DNA of 64,000 nucleotides from Mycobacterium numidiamassiliense (GTDB taxonomy: Bacteria > Actinomycetota > Actinomycetes > Mycobacteriales > Mycobacteriaceae): contig NZ_FUEZ01000003.1 of assembly GCF_900157365.1 (NCBI RefSeq), forward strand, positions 1,302,001 to 1,366,000. The letters run 5' to 3'. Numbering within the stretch: the first letter of the stretch is position 1; every line of letters begins with the position of its first letter. A model generated the notes under the pieces. That model was not told where the DNA came from. It saw only the letters and a list, made by a program, of their open reading frames with translations, and searched no databases. Positions 18,048-27,996 of the stretch are shown here, piece by piece. Position numbers and translations under genes: made by a program.

Positions 18048-18356
18048 TCAGCGGCCCACCGCTCCATACGTCGCGGCCGCCGCGGCATCGCCCATGAGAT
18101 AGCTGGCTCCCGCCTGGCCAACGCCGACACCGGCCCGGCCCAGCTGTTCGACACCCTGCGCGGCGACGGCAGCGTGCTCCTGCCCCTGGGCGCTGAAGCC
18201 CAGGGCGGTCTGCAGCGACACCGGATCGACAGCAGGCGGCACCACCGCGGTAATCGCCGGGGCCGCCGCCGCGTGCGCGGCCGCCAGCCGCGCCGTCAGC
18301 GCCTCCACCGCCGCACTGGTCGCCGCCAGGCCTTCGGGCACTACTCGCAACGTCAT
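18048..18356 (-). CDS. PE5: PE family protein PE5
   Basis: This encodes 102 aa and is a pure PE domain: the PE motif is in [20 protein letters not shown], two helices follow, and the YxxxD export signal is YLMGD near the C-terminus. It is the partner of PPE4, whose start codon lies 2 nt downstream. EspG3 and ESX-3 are the expected chaperone and exporter. Confidence 0.94.
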   Translation of the reverse strand: MTLRVVPEGLAATSAAVEALTARLAAAHAAAAPAITAVVPPAVDPVSLQTALGFSAQGQEHAAVAAQGVEQLGRAGVGVGQAGASYLMGDAAAAATYGAVGR

Positions 18357-18387
18357 AGCTGCTCCTTTCGCTGCATCTCACTCACCA

Positions 18388-21300
18388 TCAGCGGGCGAAA
18401 CCCTCGTCGGCTCCCCCAATTACCGACTCGCCAACCAAGGGGTTGACCAGCTGTACATACGTCGGGCTATCGCTGTCGCCCAACAGAATCGCGCGTCCGG
18501 CGGGCAACCGGCCGAATCGCTGTCCGCGGATCTTGCCGCTGTCTTGCGGGTTGCCCGCCAGCATCAGCGTCGTCGCCTGCAGGTCGTTGAATCGGCGCAG
18601 GAGCGGGCTGGTCATCAGTGCGTGGCCCGACCCGGTGGCGCGTGCCGTGACGATCACCCGCAACCCCAGATCCGCCGCCTGCGACAGTTGCGGGATCAGG
18701 CTGCTCCACGGCCGCTGCCCGATGTACGGGCCGCTCATCGCCGGGGAATCCGGGATCTGGTCGACATCATCGATGATCAGGTAATGGGTGTGGCCGCTAT
18801 AGGTCCATCGGGCCAATTCGGCCGCGGACAGGCCCGCCGGTGGCCGCCGCGATTCGATGATGTTGGACAGTCCGAGCATCGCCGGGATGATGCGGTCGAT
18901 GTTGGCGGTGTATTCGTTGTCCGGGAACAGCGGCTCCTCGACGAGATGCAGCCGCCGATCCAGCACGGTGAAGGCCACCTGATCCGCGCTCGAGTGCTCG
19001 CGCACGGTGCGGATGATGTGGCGCAACAGTGTGGTCTTGCCAGACTTGCTGTCGCCGAACACCATCAGCAACGGATTCTCGGTGAAGTCGAGAATGACCG
19101 GCGCCAGGTCCTCTTCGCGCTGACCGATGACCACCTGCTCCGGGCCCCGATACAGCGACCCGAGCGCATCGGGCGCGAGGTTGGTCGGCAGCAGTCGGAC
19201 CCGCGGCGCGGTCACCCCGGGGTAGCGCTCGTTGATCGCGGCCACTGGGTTTGTTTCCGCGTCCAGCGCGGGGTCCGCGAACAGGAAATGCTCGGCTGCC
19301 ATGGTCAACCCGCGGCCGGGCTGGTCGTGTGGCACAGCCTCGGCGGGACGTCGCAGCGCGCCGGCCACCCGCACGTTGCTGTCGCGCGCGTCGTGCAGCT
19401 TGAGTTCGAGGCGCAGTCCGAGGCCGTCCCGCATCGCCAGCGGCACCTCCAACCAGCTCGGCGTGGTGATGATTACGTGGATCCCGTACGCTAGTCCGAC
19501 GTTGACGAGTTCAGTCACCTTGGCCAGCAACGGGTTACGGGTGTTGAACTGATCGGTGTTGTCGCGGCCGAACGCGTACAGGTTGTCGATGACTAAGAAC
19601 ACCTCGCCGAAGCCGTCATCGGGCGCCGACCCATGCTTGTCACGGAACAACTCGCGCTGCTGCCGGGACAGCAGCAGCTGCTCCAGCTCACCGAAGGTGC
19701 GGCGGATGCGTTCGGGCTCCAGCGCCGACGCGACGCTGCCGACGTGCGCTAGGTCCTCCAGCGCGCGCAGCTGACCGCCGCCGTAGTCCAGGCAGTAGAA
19801 CGTGACGTCGCGCGGCGAGTGCAGGCTAGCCGCCGACAAGATAAATGTCTGCAGCGCAGACGATTTGCCGGACTTGGACCCCCCGTGGATCACTACGTTG
19901 CCGGACGCCGACGTGGCATCAAATACGAGTGGGTCGCGCCGCATCTCGAACGGCTTGTCGATCTCACCGAGCGGCCAGCGCCACTGCCGTTGCGGCAACT
20001 CGGCGCGCGCGAGCACCTCGGTCAGCGGGATCGGTTCGTCCAGCGGCGGCAGCCACAGCTGAGGCGCCCGCGGCCCGTAACGCGCGAGTTGTTCGCCGAT
20101 GGTCGCGATCAGCTTGCGCGGGGGCCCGACCACTTCCTCTTCCTCGGCGCCGGAAATCACGGTGCCCTGGTCCGGCTCAACGCGTCCGGCCGGAAACAGC
20201 TTCGGCTCCGGGGCCGATTGCACGACAAGGGCTTTGGCCGTCCGCGGCGGGTCGTAAATGCCGTCGACGTAGGTACTGCGGAATTTGATCGGAGCCGCGC
20301 CGGGGGCGGGCACCAGGAATCCCACGCCCTTGTGCTCCTTGCCGGATTCGACGTGATAGGCATCCTCCACGCCGATGATCTGACGGGAAACACTGGGGCT
20401 GGCCACCTTCAACCCGATGCGGTACGAGGTGTTCTTGTCGATGTCCTTGATCTTGCCCACGTCCAGCGTCTGGGACGCGAACAGGATGTGGATGCGGAAC
20501 GAGCGGCCCTTGCGCGCCACGTAGTCGAAAAGCTCCGCATACTCCGGGTAGTCGGCGAGCATCAGGGTGAACTCGTCGGCGACCACGAACAGGGTGGGGA
20601 TCGGCGGCAGGTCGTGCCCGGCGGCGATCGCGTTTTCGTATTCCACCACCGAGTTGAACGCGCTGCCCTGTACCCGGCGGCCGGCCTCGCGCAGCAGGGT
20701 CTCACGACGGGCCACCTCACCGCGCAGGGTGTCGGCGAACCGGTCGGCCAGCGACTTCTTCTCGGCCATGTTCGAGATCACCGCGACGACCTGGGGGAAG
20801 TCGCGGAAGCTGTCGGCCCCGGCCTCACCCTTGAAGTCGGCGTAGATGACGATCAGCCGGTCGGCCGGATGAGTCGTCAACAGCGCCAACAGAATCGACA
20901 TCAGGGTCTGCGACTTGCCCGAACCGGTCATACCGATCATCAGGCCGTGCGGACCCATGCCGCCTTCTGCTTCGTCCTTGAGGTCGAAGAACAGTGGCTC
21001 GCCGGTCGTGGTGACGCCGATCGGCACCCGCAACTCGTCGTCACGGTGGCGTGGAGCCCACAGGGTCGGCACGTCGAGCTGCGACGCATCCGGAATCCCC
21101 ACCAGCGCGTTGAAGCTGGCGCCCCGGGTAGCCGCCGAGCGCAGCCCCGTATGGGTCGGATTGGAGTCCCAGCGAGACAGCTGCCGGGCCAGATGGGCGG
21201 CATCGTCAACGCCGAATTGATCCGCGTCGCCGATGTAGTGCCGCCAGCCGCCAGTCTGCCAGCGCTCGATGGCGCCGTCCGCGACGCGCAGGATCGGCTT

Positions 21301-22368
21301 CTCCGGATCCGAATACTGTTCGCGGTTCGGCTCCGTCGCCGACCGGTACACGACGGTGACGCCGGACCGGCCTGCCGCCAGCGCCGAAGCATTGAGGTCG
21401 AAGTCGGGGTCATCGACGACGATGAGCAAGTGCCGCAGCGCATCCGCGAGCTCACCGGTGAACGCCGGCCGATCGGCCAGCGCCGGGCCCAGCAGCGAGA
21501 TCAGCTCGTCGGGATTGGTCGACAGATAACGGGCCGGACCGACGCCGTCGATCTCGCCGGGAATGTCCACGTGTGGCAGCCATTTCAGCCAGGCCCAATC
21601 GCGGCCCTCCAGGTCGCGGGTGGCCAGCGCCACCCCGAGCACCGTCGGGTCGTGCCAGGTGACCGCCTGAGCGATCCAGGCGCGCAACGCCGCCCGTACC
21701 TCTTCGGCCTCGCCCACGACGGTGATGCGGGAGACCTTGGTCAGATCGATCCCGGTCGGCACGTCGGCGACAGTCCGCTGGGTGTCAAGCAGGCTGCGTA
21801 ATGCACTGTGCGACACCGGTTCCAGGTCGATCTCGTCGGCGGTGTCTTTGACCCGCAGCGCGGTGTCCAGCGGCACGTCGTCGCGGCCGGCCCGCACCAC
21901 CAGGAAGTCGGGGTCGTGCGGGTCGCGCTCCCACTGACGCCGCGAGCCCGGGATAGCAGCCAGCGCAACCGGTTCCGGATGTGACCAGTGAGCGGAGGCA
22001 CGCTGCTGGGCCGCCTGGGTCCGGATGTTGTCCCGCACCACCGACAGGTAACGCAGGTAATCGGCGCGTTCGGCGTCCACCTCTTCGGTGCGCATCTTGT
22101 TGTCGTTCCCGCGGTACAGCGCCGTGGCCGCCAAAAGCAGCACGAACGGGAAGAACAGGGTCTGCGGGGAAATCACCCGCATCCCGGTGGCAACCAACGC
22201 GACGATCATGCCGACGATCAAGATGACGATCACAAAGGGCATTGCGCGCCGCAGGAAGGACGGCGGAATCACCCGGGGCAGCTCGGGCGGCGGCTCGATG
22301 TGGATGGTGCCCTTGCGAGTGGTTGGCGGCGCCAGCCGTCGGCGGGCTTCAAAGATCAGTCGGCTCAT
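18388..22368 (-). CDS. eccC3: ESX-3 FtsK/SpoIIIE-type ATPase EccC3
   Basis: This encodes 1326 aa from the ATG at 22368 ([20 protein letters not shown]), overlapping the eccB3 stop by ATGA. There are two TM helices at about 42-85 and then three P-loop ATPase domains. Walker A of domain 1 is GMTGSGKS (about 479-486) with Walker B LFVVADEF (about 593-600). Domain 2 has GGSKSGKSS (about 829-837) and domain 3 has [10 protein letters not shown]. EccC is the motor that recognises Esx/PE substrates through its C-terminal ATPase domain. A single full-length polypeptide, as in other ESX-3 loci. Confidence 0.96.
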   Translation of the reverse strand: MSRLIFEARRRLAPPTTRKGTIHIEPPPELPRVIPPSFLRRAMPFVIVILIVGMIVALVATGMRVISPQTLFFPFVLLLAATALYRGNDNKMRTEEVDAERADYLRYLSVVRDNIRTQAAQQRASAHWSHPEPVALAAIPGSRRQWERDPHDPDFLVVRAGRDDVPLDTALRVKDTADEIDLEPVSHSALRSLLDTQRTVADVPTGIDLTKVSRITVVGEAEEVRAALRAWIAQAVTWHDPTVLGVALATRDLEGRDWAWLKWLPHVDIPGEIDGVGPARYLSTNPDELISLLGPALADRPAFTGELADALRHLLIVVDDPDFDLNASALAAGRSGVTVVYRSATEPNREQYSDPEKPILRVADGAIERWQTGGWRHYIGDADQFGVDDAAHLARQLSRWDSNPTHTGLRSAATRGASFNALVGIPDASQLDVPTLWAPRHRDDELRVPIGVTTTGEPLFFDLKDEAEGGMGPHGLMIGMTGSGKSQTLMSILLALLTTHPADRLIVIYADFKGEAGADSFRDFPQVVAVISNMAEKKSLADRFADTLRGEVARRETLLREAGRRVQGSAFNSVVEYENAIAAGHDLPPIPTLFVVADEFTLMLADYPEYAELFDYVARKGRSFRIHILFASQTLDVGKIKDIDKNTSYRIGLKVASPSVSRQIIGVEDAYHVESGKEHKGVGFLVPAPGAAPIKFRSTYVDGIYDPPRTAKALVVQSAPEPKLFPAGRVEPDQGTVISGAEEEEVVGPPRKLIATIGEQLARYGPRAPQLWLPPLDEPIPLTEVLARAELPQRQWRWPLGEIDKPFEMRRDPLVFDATSASGNVVIHGGSKSGKSSALQTFILSAASLHSPRDVTFYCLDYGGGQLRALEDLAHVGSVASALEPERIRRTFGELEQLLLSRQQRELFRDKHGSAPDDGFGEVFLVIDNLYAFGRDNTDQFNTRNPLLAKVTELVNVGLAYGIHVIITTPSWLEVPLAMRDGLGLRLELKLHDARDSNVRVAGALRRPAEAVPHDQPGRGLTMAAEHFLFADPALDAETNPVAAINERYPGVTAPRVRLLPTNLAPDALGSLYRGPEQVVIGQREEDLAPVILDFTENPLLMVFGDSKSGKTTLLRHIIRTVREHSSADQVAFTVLDRRLHLVEEPLFPDNEYTANIDRIIPAMLGLSNIIESRRPPAGLSAAELARWTYSGHTHYLIIDDVDQIPDSPAMSGPYIGQRPWSSLIPQLSQAADLGLRVIVTARATGSGHALMTSPLLRRFNDLQATTLMLAGNPQDSGKIRGQRFGRLPAGRAILLGDSDSPTYVQLVNPLVGESVIGGADEGFAR

Positions 22369-23975
22369 CGAAGCCCTCCTTCGGCCGACAAGGGGCGGCC
22401 GGGTTTGCTGTCGGGGGGCAATCCGTCGTGCGCGAGCAACGCATCCGCGCGCGATAACGTCGGGCCGCTCGCGAACAGCGACAGGATCGACCACGGGATC
22501 GGAACCGGCGGGGCGCTCAGCCCAAGGGCCTCAACGGCTTTCCCATGCCCGGCGCCGGAATTGTCCGGCTCGGTGTCGATGCCGTAGCGCACTCCGGTGT
22601 CGGAGACCCAGAACAACGACCCGGCCCCGGGTGAGGTCGGGCCGCCCCCCACGGTCTGGGCAAAGTATCCGGCGCCGGGCGCCACCGCGACCCGGGTCGC
22701 GACACCTTGGGCACCGCTGGCGGCGCCAACCAGATCGACGGTGCGCACCGCGTCCGGCACGGGCACCGCCGAGCCGGACAACAGGCTTAGTGAGCTGCTG
22801 GCAGCGCCAGACGGCTTGCTCCAATAGGCGCACGTGACGGGACTTTTCGCAGCGTCGATCAGGCTGACGGTCTGGCCCGGGTAGCGAGCGGTGTCCAGCA
22901 GCCGCGACACCGGCAGCTTAGCGACCTGGTCCGCGCCAAGCCGGGGCGGTTGCTCCAGACCATATGAATTGGTATTACGCAGGATCGCGGCGAGCACGGG
23001 TGAGATCGGCTGCAGACCGTCGGGCAGCACAGCGTAGTACCGTGTCGCGTCGGACGAAGTCTTGTCCAACGCGTAGGACACGACCACCGCACCGATCGGG
23101 CCGGGGGCGCCGAACGCCGGCGCGGCACCGGCATTGGGGATGGACGGCGCCGCCAGTGCCGGCGACTCCGGGATCGCGTTGAACAACCCGGGCGCGACGG
23201 GCCGCGGCGCGGGCACGTCAGCACCCAGTCCAAGCGCATTGGTCACGGCGTGATCGGCCAGGTCGATCTGGCTGCGCTTGCCGTCCCACAGCAACCAGGT
23301 GCTGTTGGAATTGTCGACCAGAATGCCCTGCGCTGCACCGAGAGTGGTGGCCCGTGCGCCGCGAGTGTCGGGCTGACCGGCGATCACCGTGACGCCGGTG
23401 CTGTGGGCGGCGCGCCCACCTTGGGCGGGCTCACTGACCGTGTCGCACACCGTCCAGTTCGCGTCGTGCGACGAATTCTGCACCATTCGCTCGGGTGCAC
23501 CAGGAATGCCGATCAGGTTGCCACGCGGAAAGCGGTCCAGTTCAGTGCTTTTCACCGTAGCCGGATTAACAGGTCGGCCGACGATCAGCCGCGCCGAGGT
23601 CAGGTTCAGCACGGGGTGCAGTTCGTCCCCCACCCGCACATACAGTGCCGCGGTCTCGCGGTCAGCGAGCACCGCGTTGTTGCCCGCCTGCCCGTTGGGC
23701 CGGATGAGCGAGAACACGAAGCAGCCCGCCAAGCCGGTGACCACGATGACCACACCCATCAACACGGCACGCGACTGGGTGCGCAGCGGGTCAACCAGCA
23801 TTCTGGTGTCGTGCAAGGCAATTCCGGAGGCTATCCGGCGCATCACAAAACGCCAGCCGGTCACCTGGTGACGAGTGACGAACCCGCGCCGGTAGACAAC
23901 TTGGTCGGGGTTGTCGTTGACCGGTGTTCGCGACGTGAACGAACGCCGTTCGTCCTGGGAATCCGGGTTGGTCAT
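22365..23975 (-). CDS. eccB3: ESX-3 membrane protein EccB3
   Basis: This encodes 536 aa. A cytoplasmic N-terminus ([20 protein letters not shown]) precedes one TM helix ([20 protein letters not shown], about residues 70-90) and a large periplasmic domain with repeats. That domain includes the paired Cys residues typical of EccB ([12 protein letters not shown] and [11 protein letters not shown]). It is part of the core EccBCDE membrane complex. It overlaps eccA3 and eccC3 by ATGA on either side. Confidence 0.95.
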   Translation of the reverse strand: MTNPDSQDERRSFTSRTPVNDNPDQVVYRRGFVTRHQVTGWRFVMRRIASGIALHDTRMLVDPLRTQSRAVLMGVVIVVTGLAGCFVFSLIRPNGQAGNNAVLADRETAALYVRVGDELHPVLNLTSARLIVGRPVNPATVKSTELDRFPRGNLIGIPGAPERMVQNSSHDANWTVCDTVSEPAQGGRAAHSTGVTVIAGQPDTRGARATTLGAAQGILVDNSNSTWLLWDGKRSQIDLADHAVTNALGLGADVPAPRPVAPGLFNAIPESPALAAPSIPNAGAAPAFGAPGPIGAVVVSYALDKTSSDATRYYAVLPDGLQPISPVLAAILRNTNSYGLEQPPRLGADQVAKLPVSRLLDTARYPGQTVSLIDAAKSPVTCAYWSKPSGAASSSLSLLSGSAVPVPDAVRTVDLVGAASGAQGVATRVAVAPGAGYFAQTVGGGPTSPGAGSLFWVSDTGVRYGIDTEPDNSGAGHGKAVEALGLSAPPVPIPWSILSLFASGPTLSRADALLAHDGLPPDSKPGRPLSAEGGLR

Positions 23976-25825
23976 GCGGGCACCTGCAAGCCAAGGCCTT
24001 GTAGCAGCGGCTCCACCGAATTGCGTACGTCCTCGGCGATGATCGTCCTCAGCTCCTCATCGGTGAACTCGCCGGTTTCGGCGTGCTCGGAGTGGTCTAA
24101 CCGGAATTCACGTTCCTCTTCCGACTTTTCGACGACGTTACGAACGAATCGGCCGTTGCCTGCAATATCAAGACCGCGACGTTCCACACCGGCTGCATCC
24201 GGTTTCGACGAGTTGGCCAGATGCGCGAACAACCCCTCGAGAGTGTCGAGCGCGTCCTGATCGAATCCGCTGTCGCGCTTGGCGGCCATGAAGTTCGCGA
24301 TCTCTATCAGTTCAATCGGCTTGTACGACGGGAAGTCGATGCTGCGAGTGAAGCGCGAGCGCAGCCCCTGGTTGGTGTCAAGGAAGCGATCCAGGTCAGC
24401 GCGGTACCCGGCCACGATCACCACCAACCGATCGCGGTCGTTCTCCATCCGGGCCAACAGGGTATCGATGGCCACTAGGCCGAAGTCGTTCTTCGCACCG
24501 GTTGCCACCAGCGAGTAAGCCTCATCAAGGAACAGCACCCCGTCCAACGCGCTGTCGATGATCGCGTTCGTCTTAGCCTCGGTCTCCCCGATGTGTTGCC
24601 CGATGAGGTCGGCGCGGTGCACCTCTTTGATGTTCTCCCGCTTCAAAAGGCCGAGGCCGCAATAGATTTTGGCGACGACTCGGGCAATGGTGGTCTTGCC
24701 CGTCCCGGGCGGCCCCGTGAAGACCAGATGGTGGGTGCGCTGAGCGACTTCGAGCCCACGCTGTTTGCGCACCAGCTCCATCGCCACTGCACTCTTCAAC
24801 CGAGCCACCTGGTCTTTAACCTTGTCCAAGCCGATAAATTCATCGAGTTCGCGTTCGGCCTCAGCCAGGAGCACACGCTTACGCTCCTGTGCTCCGGGGT
24901 CGACGAAATCACCGGGACTGGGCTCGGTTTCGCGATCCCACGGATCGGTGCGAGCTTCGATCCGTGCTGCGGTGGTGGTCACGATCCCAAAACTGGTGTC
25001 GATCAGTGCCTGTTCGACTTGTTCGTTCTCGGGATGGGCCGCGTACAGATCCTGCAGCACTTCGCTTGCCGAGTCCTCGTCCACGTGCGCGCGCAGCACA
25101 AGCGCTTTGGCCAACGCGCCGTCGACGGCCGCCACCGCGACGGGCCCCTCGGGCTCCTCCAGATAGGAGAGCGCCGGGGCGAACATGCCCAGCCGGGCGA
25201 GCGCGGTGCCCAGGGCGATCTTGGCCGCGTGGGTGAAGGCCTCGTCGAGTTCGGGGTCGTTGACGATCGGGGTCAGGAGCTTGACCACGTCGGACCACCG
25301 CTCGGCGCGGTAGTTGATGACGACATCGACCCAGCGGGCCTCGCGCCAACTCGGGCGGCGCTTGGTGAAGCCGGAGACGATTTGATGGGCTTCGGCGAAC
25401 CGCCCGGCAGTTGCCAGCGCCGCCGCATAAGCGAGGTGGAATTCGTCAGTGTTGCTGGCACGGAACTGTAGATACAGACCGGTGTCGTAGCGGAAGCCCA
25501 GTGCGCCGGGCTCCAGTTCCACCTGACGCTGCAGCCTGCCCGCTGTGGTCACTGTGCGAGAGATGGCCTCAAGCACGCGCAGCGACACGTCGCCGGCGGC
25601 GGCCAGACCCGTCCACGCGTCGCACTGGTCGTGGGCGGTCCGGGTCAGCTCGGTGAAGCCCGAGCGAGCGGCCGCCAGATCGGCCGGGCGCTTGCGCTCG
25701 TAGATCGCGATGCCCAGCGCGCGACAGGACGTGGCGAACCGGGTCACCGTGTCGCCGTCGACCTTGCCGTTCACTCCGGAATTAGTCGGCTGAGCTGCGA
25801 GCATGCCAATGTCACCGCGTTCCAC
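23972..25825 (-). CDS. eccA3: ESX-3 AAA+ ATPase EccA3
   Basis: This encodes 617 aa from the GTG at 25825, the first start codon after an in-frame TAG, with GGAAAG upstream. An N-terminal TPR-like helical domain (about 25-300) is followed by a CbbX-type AAA+ domain: Walker A GPPGTGKTT at 371-379, Walker B LFLDEAY at 431-437 and sensor/arginine region GLRSRFTRSIDF. EccA is the cytosolic ATPase that handles EspG-bound substrates. It is the first gene of the ESX-3 operon; candidate Zur and IdeR sites lie upstream. Confidence 0.95.
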   Translation of the reverse strand: MERGDIGMLAAQPTNSGVNGKVDGDTVTRFATSCRALGIAIYERKRPADLAAARSGFTELTRTAHDQCDAWTGLAAAGDVSLRVLEAISRTVTTAGRLQRQVELEPGALGFRYDTGLYLQFRASNTDEFHLAYAAALATAGRFAEAHQIVSGFTKRRPSWREARWVDVVINYRAERWSDVVKLLTPIVNDPELDEAFTHAAKIALGTALARLGMFAPALSYLEEPEGPVAVAAVDGALAKALVLRAHVDEDSASEVLQDLYAAHPENEQVEQALIDTSFGIVTTTAARIEARTDPWDRETEPSPGDFVDPGAQERKRVLLAEAERELDEFIGLDKVKDQVARLKSAVAMELVRKQRGLEVAQRTHHLVFTGPPGTGKTTIARVVAKIYCGLGLLKRENIKEVHRADLIGQHIGETEAKTNAIIDSALDGVLFLDEAYSLVATGAKNDFGLVAIDTLLARMENDRDRLVVIVAGYRADLDRFLDTNQGLRSRFTRSIDFPSYKPIELIEIANFMAAKRDSGFDQDALDTLEGLFAHLANSSKPDAAGVERRGLDIAGNGRFVRNVVEKSEEEREFRLDHSEHAETGEFTDEELRTIIAEDVRNSVEPLLQGLGLQVPA

Positions 25826-25845
25826 GGTTGCTGCTTTCCATCTAG

Positions 25846-25864
25846 GTAGTCTCCCCTAACCTGA
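25846..25864 (-). promoter_or_regulatory. Secondary IdeR-like iron box upstream of eccA3
   Basis: Read on the minus strand, the 19-mer beginning TCAGGTTAGG matches 13 of 19 positions of the mycobacterial IdeR consensus (TTAGGTTAGGCTAACCTAA). It ends 21 nt before the eccA3 start codon. IdeR control of this operon is established in M. tuberculosis. This exact site is inferred. Confidence 0.45.
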
Positions 25865-25875
25865 TTCGCCTGAAG

Positions 25876-25894
25876 TTAGCATTGCATAAGCTAA
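25876..25894 (-). promoter_or_regulatory. Candidate IdeR iron box upstream of eccA3
   Basis: The 19-mer TTAGCTTATGCAATGCTAA (minus strand) matches 14 of 19 IdeR consensus positions. It is palindromic at both ends (AGTTAGC/GCTAACT arms at 25874-25880 and 25890-25896). It lies 51 nt upstream of the eccA3 start. Confidence 0.6.
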
Positions 25895-25966
25895 CTGTCG
25901 AGGCGCTTGAGCCCGTTGGACATGCGAGTTTGCTTCCTTTTCGGTGGCATCCGTAGCGTAGCTTAC

Positions 25967-25981
25967 TGAAAATGATTTTCA
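25967..25981 (-). promoter_or_regulatory. Zur (FurB) box upstream of the ESX-3 operon
   Basis: TGAAAATGATTTTCA is palindromic except at its centre and fits the AT-rich Zur-type operators known upstream of mycobacterial ESX-3. It lies 142 nt upstream of the eccA3 start. A closely similar box precedes the PPE3-like/rpmE2 operon at 34788-34802 (13 of 15 bases identical). Confidence 0.8.
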
Positions 25982-26107
25982 TTAGCAAAAGATGTTCATT
26001 TCCCAGCTGTCGGGCGTTGCACAGACCGCGCGACAAGGCCCCGGGCGCCATGCCAGCAACACCGAACGGGCCTCGGCCGCTGGGGCTACGCAAACCGGCG
26101 CGATCAT
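25982..26107 (-). CDS. Possible 41-aa Cys-containing small ORF before the Zur box
   Basis: The ATG at 26105-26107 is preceded by a strong AAAAGGAG with 8-nt spacing. The frame runs 41 codons (MIAPVCVAPAAEARSVLLAW ... ending MNIFC) and its TAA abuts the Zur box. It contains four cysteines and no recognisable domain. It lies between the extra PPE gene (3' end at 26222) and the ESX-3 promoter on the same strand. It may be the last gene of the PPE transcript, a leader peptide or chance. The ribosome-binding site is the only positive evidence. Confidence 0.35.
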   Translation of the reverse strand: MIAPVCVAPAAEARSVLLAWRPGPCRAVCATPDSWEMNIFC

Positions 26108-26221
26108 GGCAGCGACTCCTTTTCGATCCGGTTTCGCTCGAGTGACCGTCTGGGCCGGAGCGCCTCTACGAGCATCCTCGTAGTAGTCGGCTGTCGTACC
26201 AAAAAAGTTCCGCAGGCCAGG

Positions 26222-27790
26222 TCAACGGTCTTGCCCCGGTGACGAGCCTGACTCCCCCGAGTCGGGCGGCGGCCCGTCGGGCTCCCAGGTTCCCGGAAGC
26301 ATCGGCAGCGTGGGCCCGCGCTGGAACTCGTCACCGGCCAGCGTGGCCAACCCTGCCGCCTCCACGGCGTCTTTGCGGACCGTTCCGGCAAAGCCCAACG
26401 ACCCGGCACCCCGGTCTGACGGGTGGGCCGAGCCGGCCGAGGCCCCTGGTAGGCCGGCATCCACCGCCGGTACGGGGCCGTCATCGAGGAATTCGAAACG
26501 GTAGCCCCGGTGCTGATCGCTCAGCGCCGCCCGACGGCGCCGCTGCGCCCGTTGCGCTTCGCGTGCCGACGCCGCCGCCACTGCCGCGGCCGCTTCGGGT
26601 TCCGGGGCCTTCCGCTGGGCACTTGCGCTCATCCCCATGTTGCCGCCGAGGGTCGGACCGCCCACGACGTATGGGAAGGGACCGGAGACGACACCGGTCG
26701 AGGGCGGAGGGGCCGACGGTGCAGGGGCTGTGGCCGGTGCACTGGCCGGCGCCGAAGCCGGAGCCGAAGAAGGCGCCGGGGCCCCTGCTGCGGCACTCAT
26801 CGTCGGTGGACTGCTCGTGGCTACCGGAAGGTTGGGAGCCTGCGGCAGTGGTGCCACGGGTGGGGCAATTTCGGGCTGAGTTTCGATCAGCGCGGCCAGG
26901 CTCACCAAACTTCCTGCTCCCGCCAGTCCCGCCGGCAAGGCCAACCCCATTGTCACAAGTTGGGGGACGAAAGACTGAAGCGCCTGGATCGCATGGCCGA
27001 ACTCATCCGCGAATACCCCAGCAACGTCCTCCTCGAACTGGAATAGGACCTGTGAGAAGGGTTCCTTCCCTATCAATCCGACATCTCTGAACAGGGTTTG
27101 GAAGGGTTCGAGGAATCGATTTATCCACCAACTCAGGTTCCACGGGTCACCGGCGTCATTGTCGACAATCGGCAATACGCCCAGGTCGCTGTCGCCGTCG
27201 CCTCCGTAGGCACCACCGGTGGTGCCCGGTCCGGTCTGGACGGGGCCGTCCGCCCGAACGATCTGCGGCGCCGGATCAGCCTGCGGCGCCGCCGCTACCG
27301 CGGCGGTCGTGACCGCTTGATAGGTAGTCATCGTGGTGGCTGCCTGGACCCACATCCGCGTGTAGTCGGCCTCGTTGACGGCAATGGGAATCGTGTTGAT
27401 ACCGAAGAAGTTCGTTGCCAGCAAGGCCCCATGCACCACGTGGTTGGTGGCCAACTCCAGCAGGGTCGGCATCGCGGCGAGGGCCACGGTGTAGGCGGTG
27501 GCCGCGGTTTCCTGCTGGGCGGCCTCCGCCGCACTGTCGGCGCTGGCCTGGACGAGCCACGCCAAGTAGGGCACGTGCGCAGCCACGTACTGCTCGGCGC
27601 TGGGGCCCTCCCACGCCCCGGCCTGCACTGCCGCCAAGATCGAGCTCAGCTCTTCAGCGGCCGAAGCGTAGGTCGCACTCAGCGAACTCCACGACGCAGC
27701 CGACGCCATCAAGCCGCCGGGCCCCGGACCGCCGCTCAGCAACGTGGAATGCACCTCTGGGGGGAGCGCCATCCACACCGGTGCGGTCAT
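26222..27790 (-). CDS. PPE family protein, PPW subfamily (extra copy next to ESX-3)
   Basis: This encodes 522 aa from the ATG at 27790 ([20 protein letters not shown]). The PPE domain includes the same [20 protein letters not shown] segment as the other two PPE proteins here. The middle contains WNLSWWINRFLEPF and a hydrophobic LVTMGLALPAGLAGAGSLVS stretch. An Ala/Pro/Ser linker follows, then the PPW-type end (SLGFAGTVRKDAVEAAGLAT, LPMLPGTW). No PE gene is adjacent, so its PE partner is probably PE5 or encoded elsewhere. No Zur box was seen in its roughly 200-nt upstream spacer. It looks like a paralogue of PPE3 inserted between the methyltransferase and eccA3. Confidence 0.88.
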   Translation of the reverse strand: MTAPVWMALPPEVHSTLLSGGPGPGGLMASAASWSSLSATYASAAEELSSILAAVQAGAWEGPSAEQYVAAHVPYLAWLVQASADSAAEAAQQETAATAYTVALAAMPTLLELATNHVVHGALLATNFFGINTIPIAVNEADYTRMWVQAATTMTTYQAVTTAAVAAAPQADPAPQIVRADGPVQTGPGTTGGAYGGDGDSDLGVLPIVDNDAGDPWNLSWWINRFLEPFQTLFRDVGLIGKEPFSQVLFQFEEDVAGVFADEFGHAIQALQSFVPQLVTMGLALPAGLAGAGSLVSLAALIETQPEIAPPVAPLPQAPNLPVATSSPPTMSAAAGAPAPSSAPASAPASAPATAPAPSAPPPSTGVVSGPFPYVVGGPTLGGNMGMSASAQRKAPEPEAAAAVAAASAREAQRAQRRRRAALSDQHRGYRFEFLDDGPVPAVDAGLPGASAGSAHPSDRGAGSLGFAGTVRKDAVEAAGLATLAGDEFQRGPTLPMLPGTWEPDGPPPDSGESGSSPGQDR

Positions 27791-27996
27791 TCGCCGCCCG
27801 ATCCAGGCCAAACAGCGCGTATCGCCATATCACGGACTCCTCAGTGGGTGAGAGCAACCGCCTGGGCTAGAAGGCGGCACAATAAGACCCCACCAGTAGT
27901 CGGACGGAAGCCCGCAAGAGTTCCGGCGCTAGGCCGATTCTTTAAAAGCTCATCGGAACCGGAGCGCTGATCGCCGGCGACGTGGCTCTGATCGAC

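Noticed and set aside
18046..18381. N-terminal extension of PPE4 through PE5
   Set aside because: The extra residues are an out-of-frame reading of PE5; PPE proteins begin MTAPVW at 18045.
19819..21801. 660-codon plus-strand frame inside eccC3
   Set aside because: Pure antisense shadow of the EccC3 ATPase; rich in Arg/Gly/Gln with no domain.
27791..27996. Third Zur box upstream of the extra PPE gene
   Set aside because: The spacer was read on both strands and has no TGAAAAT/ATTTTCA-like palindrome.
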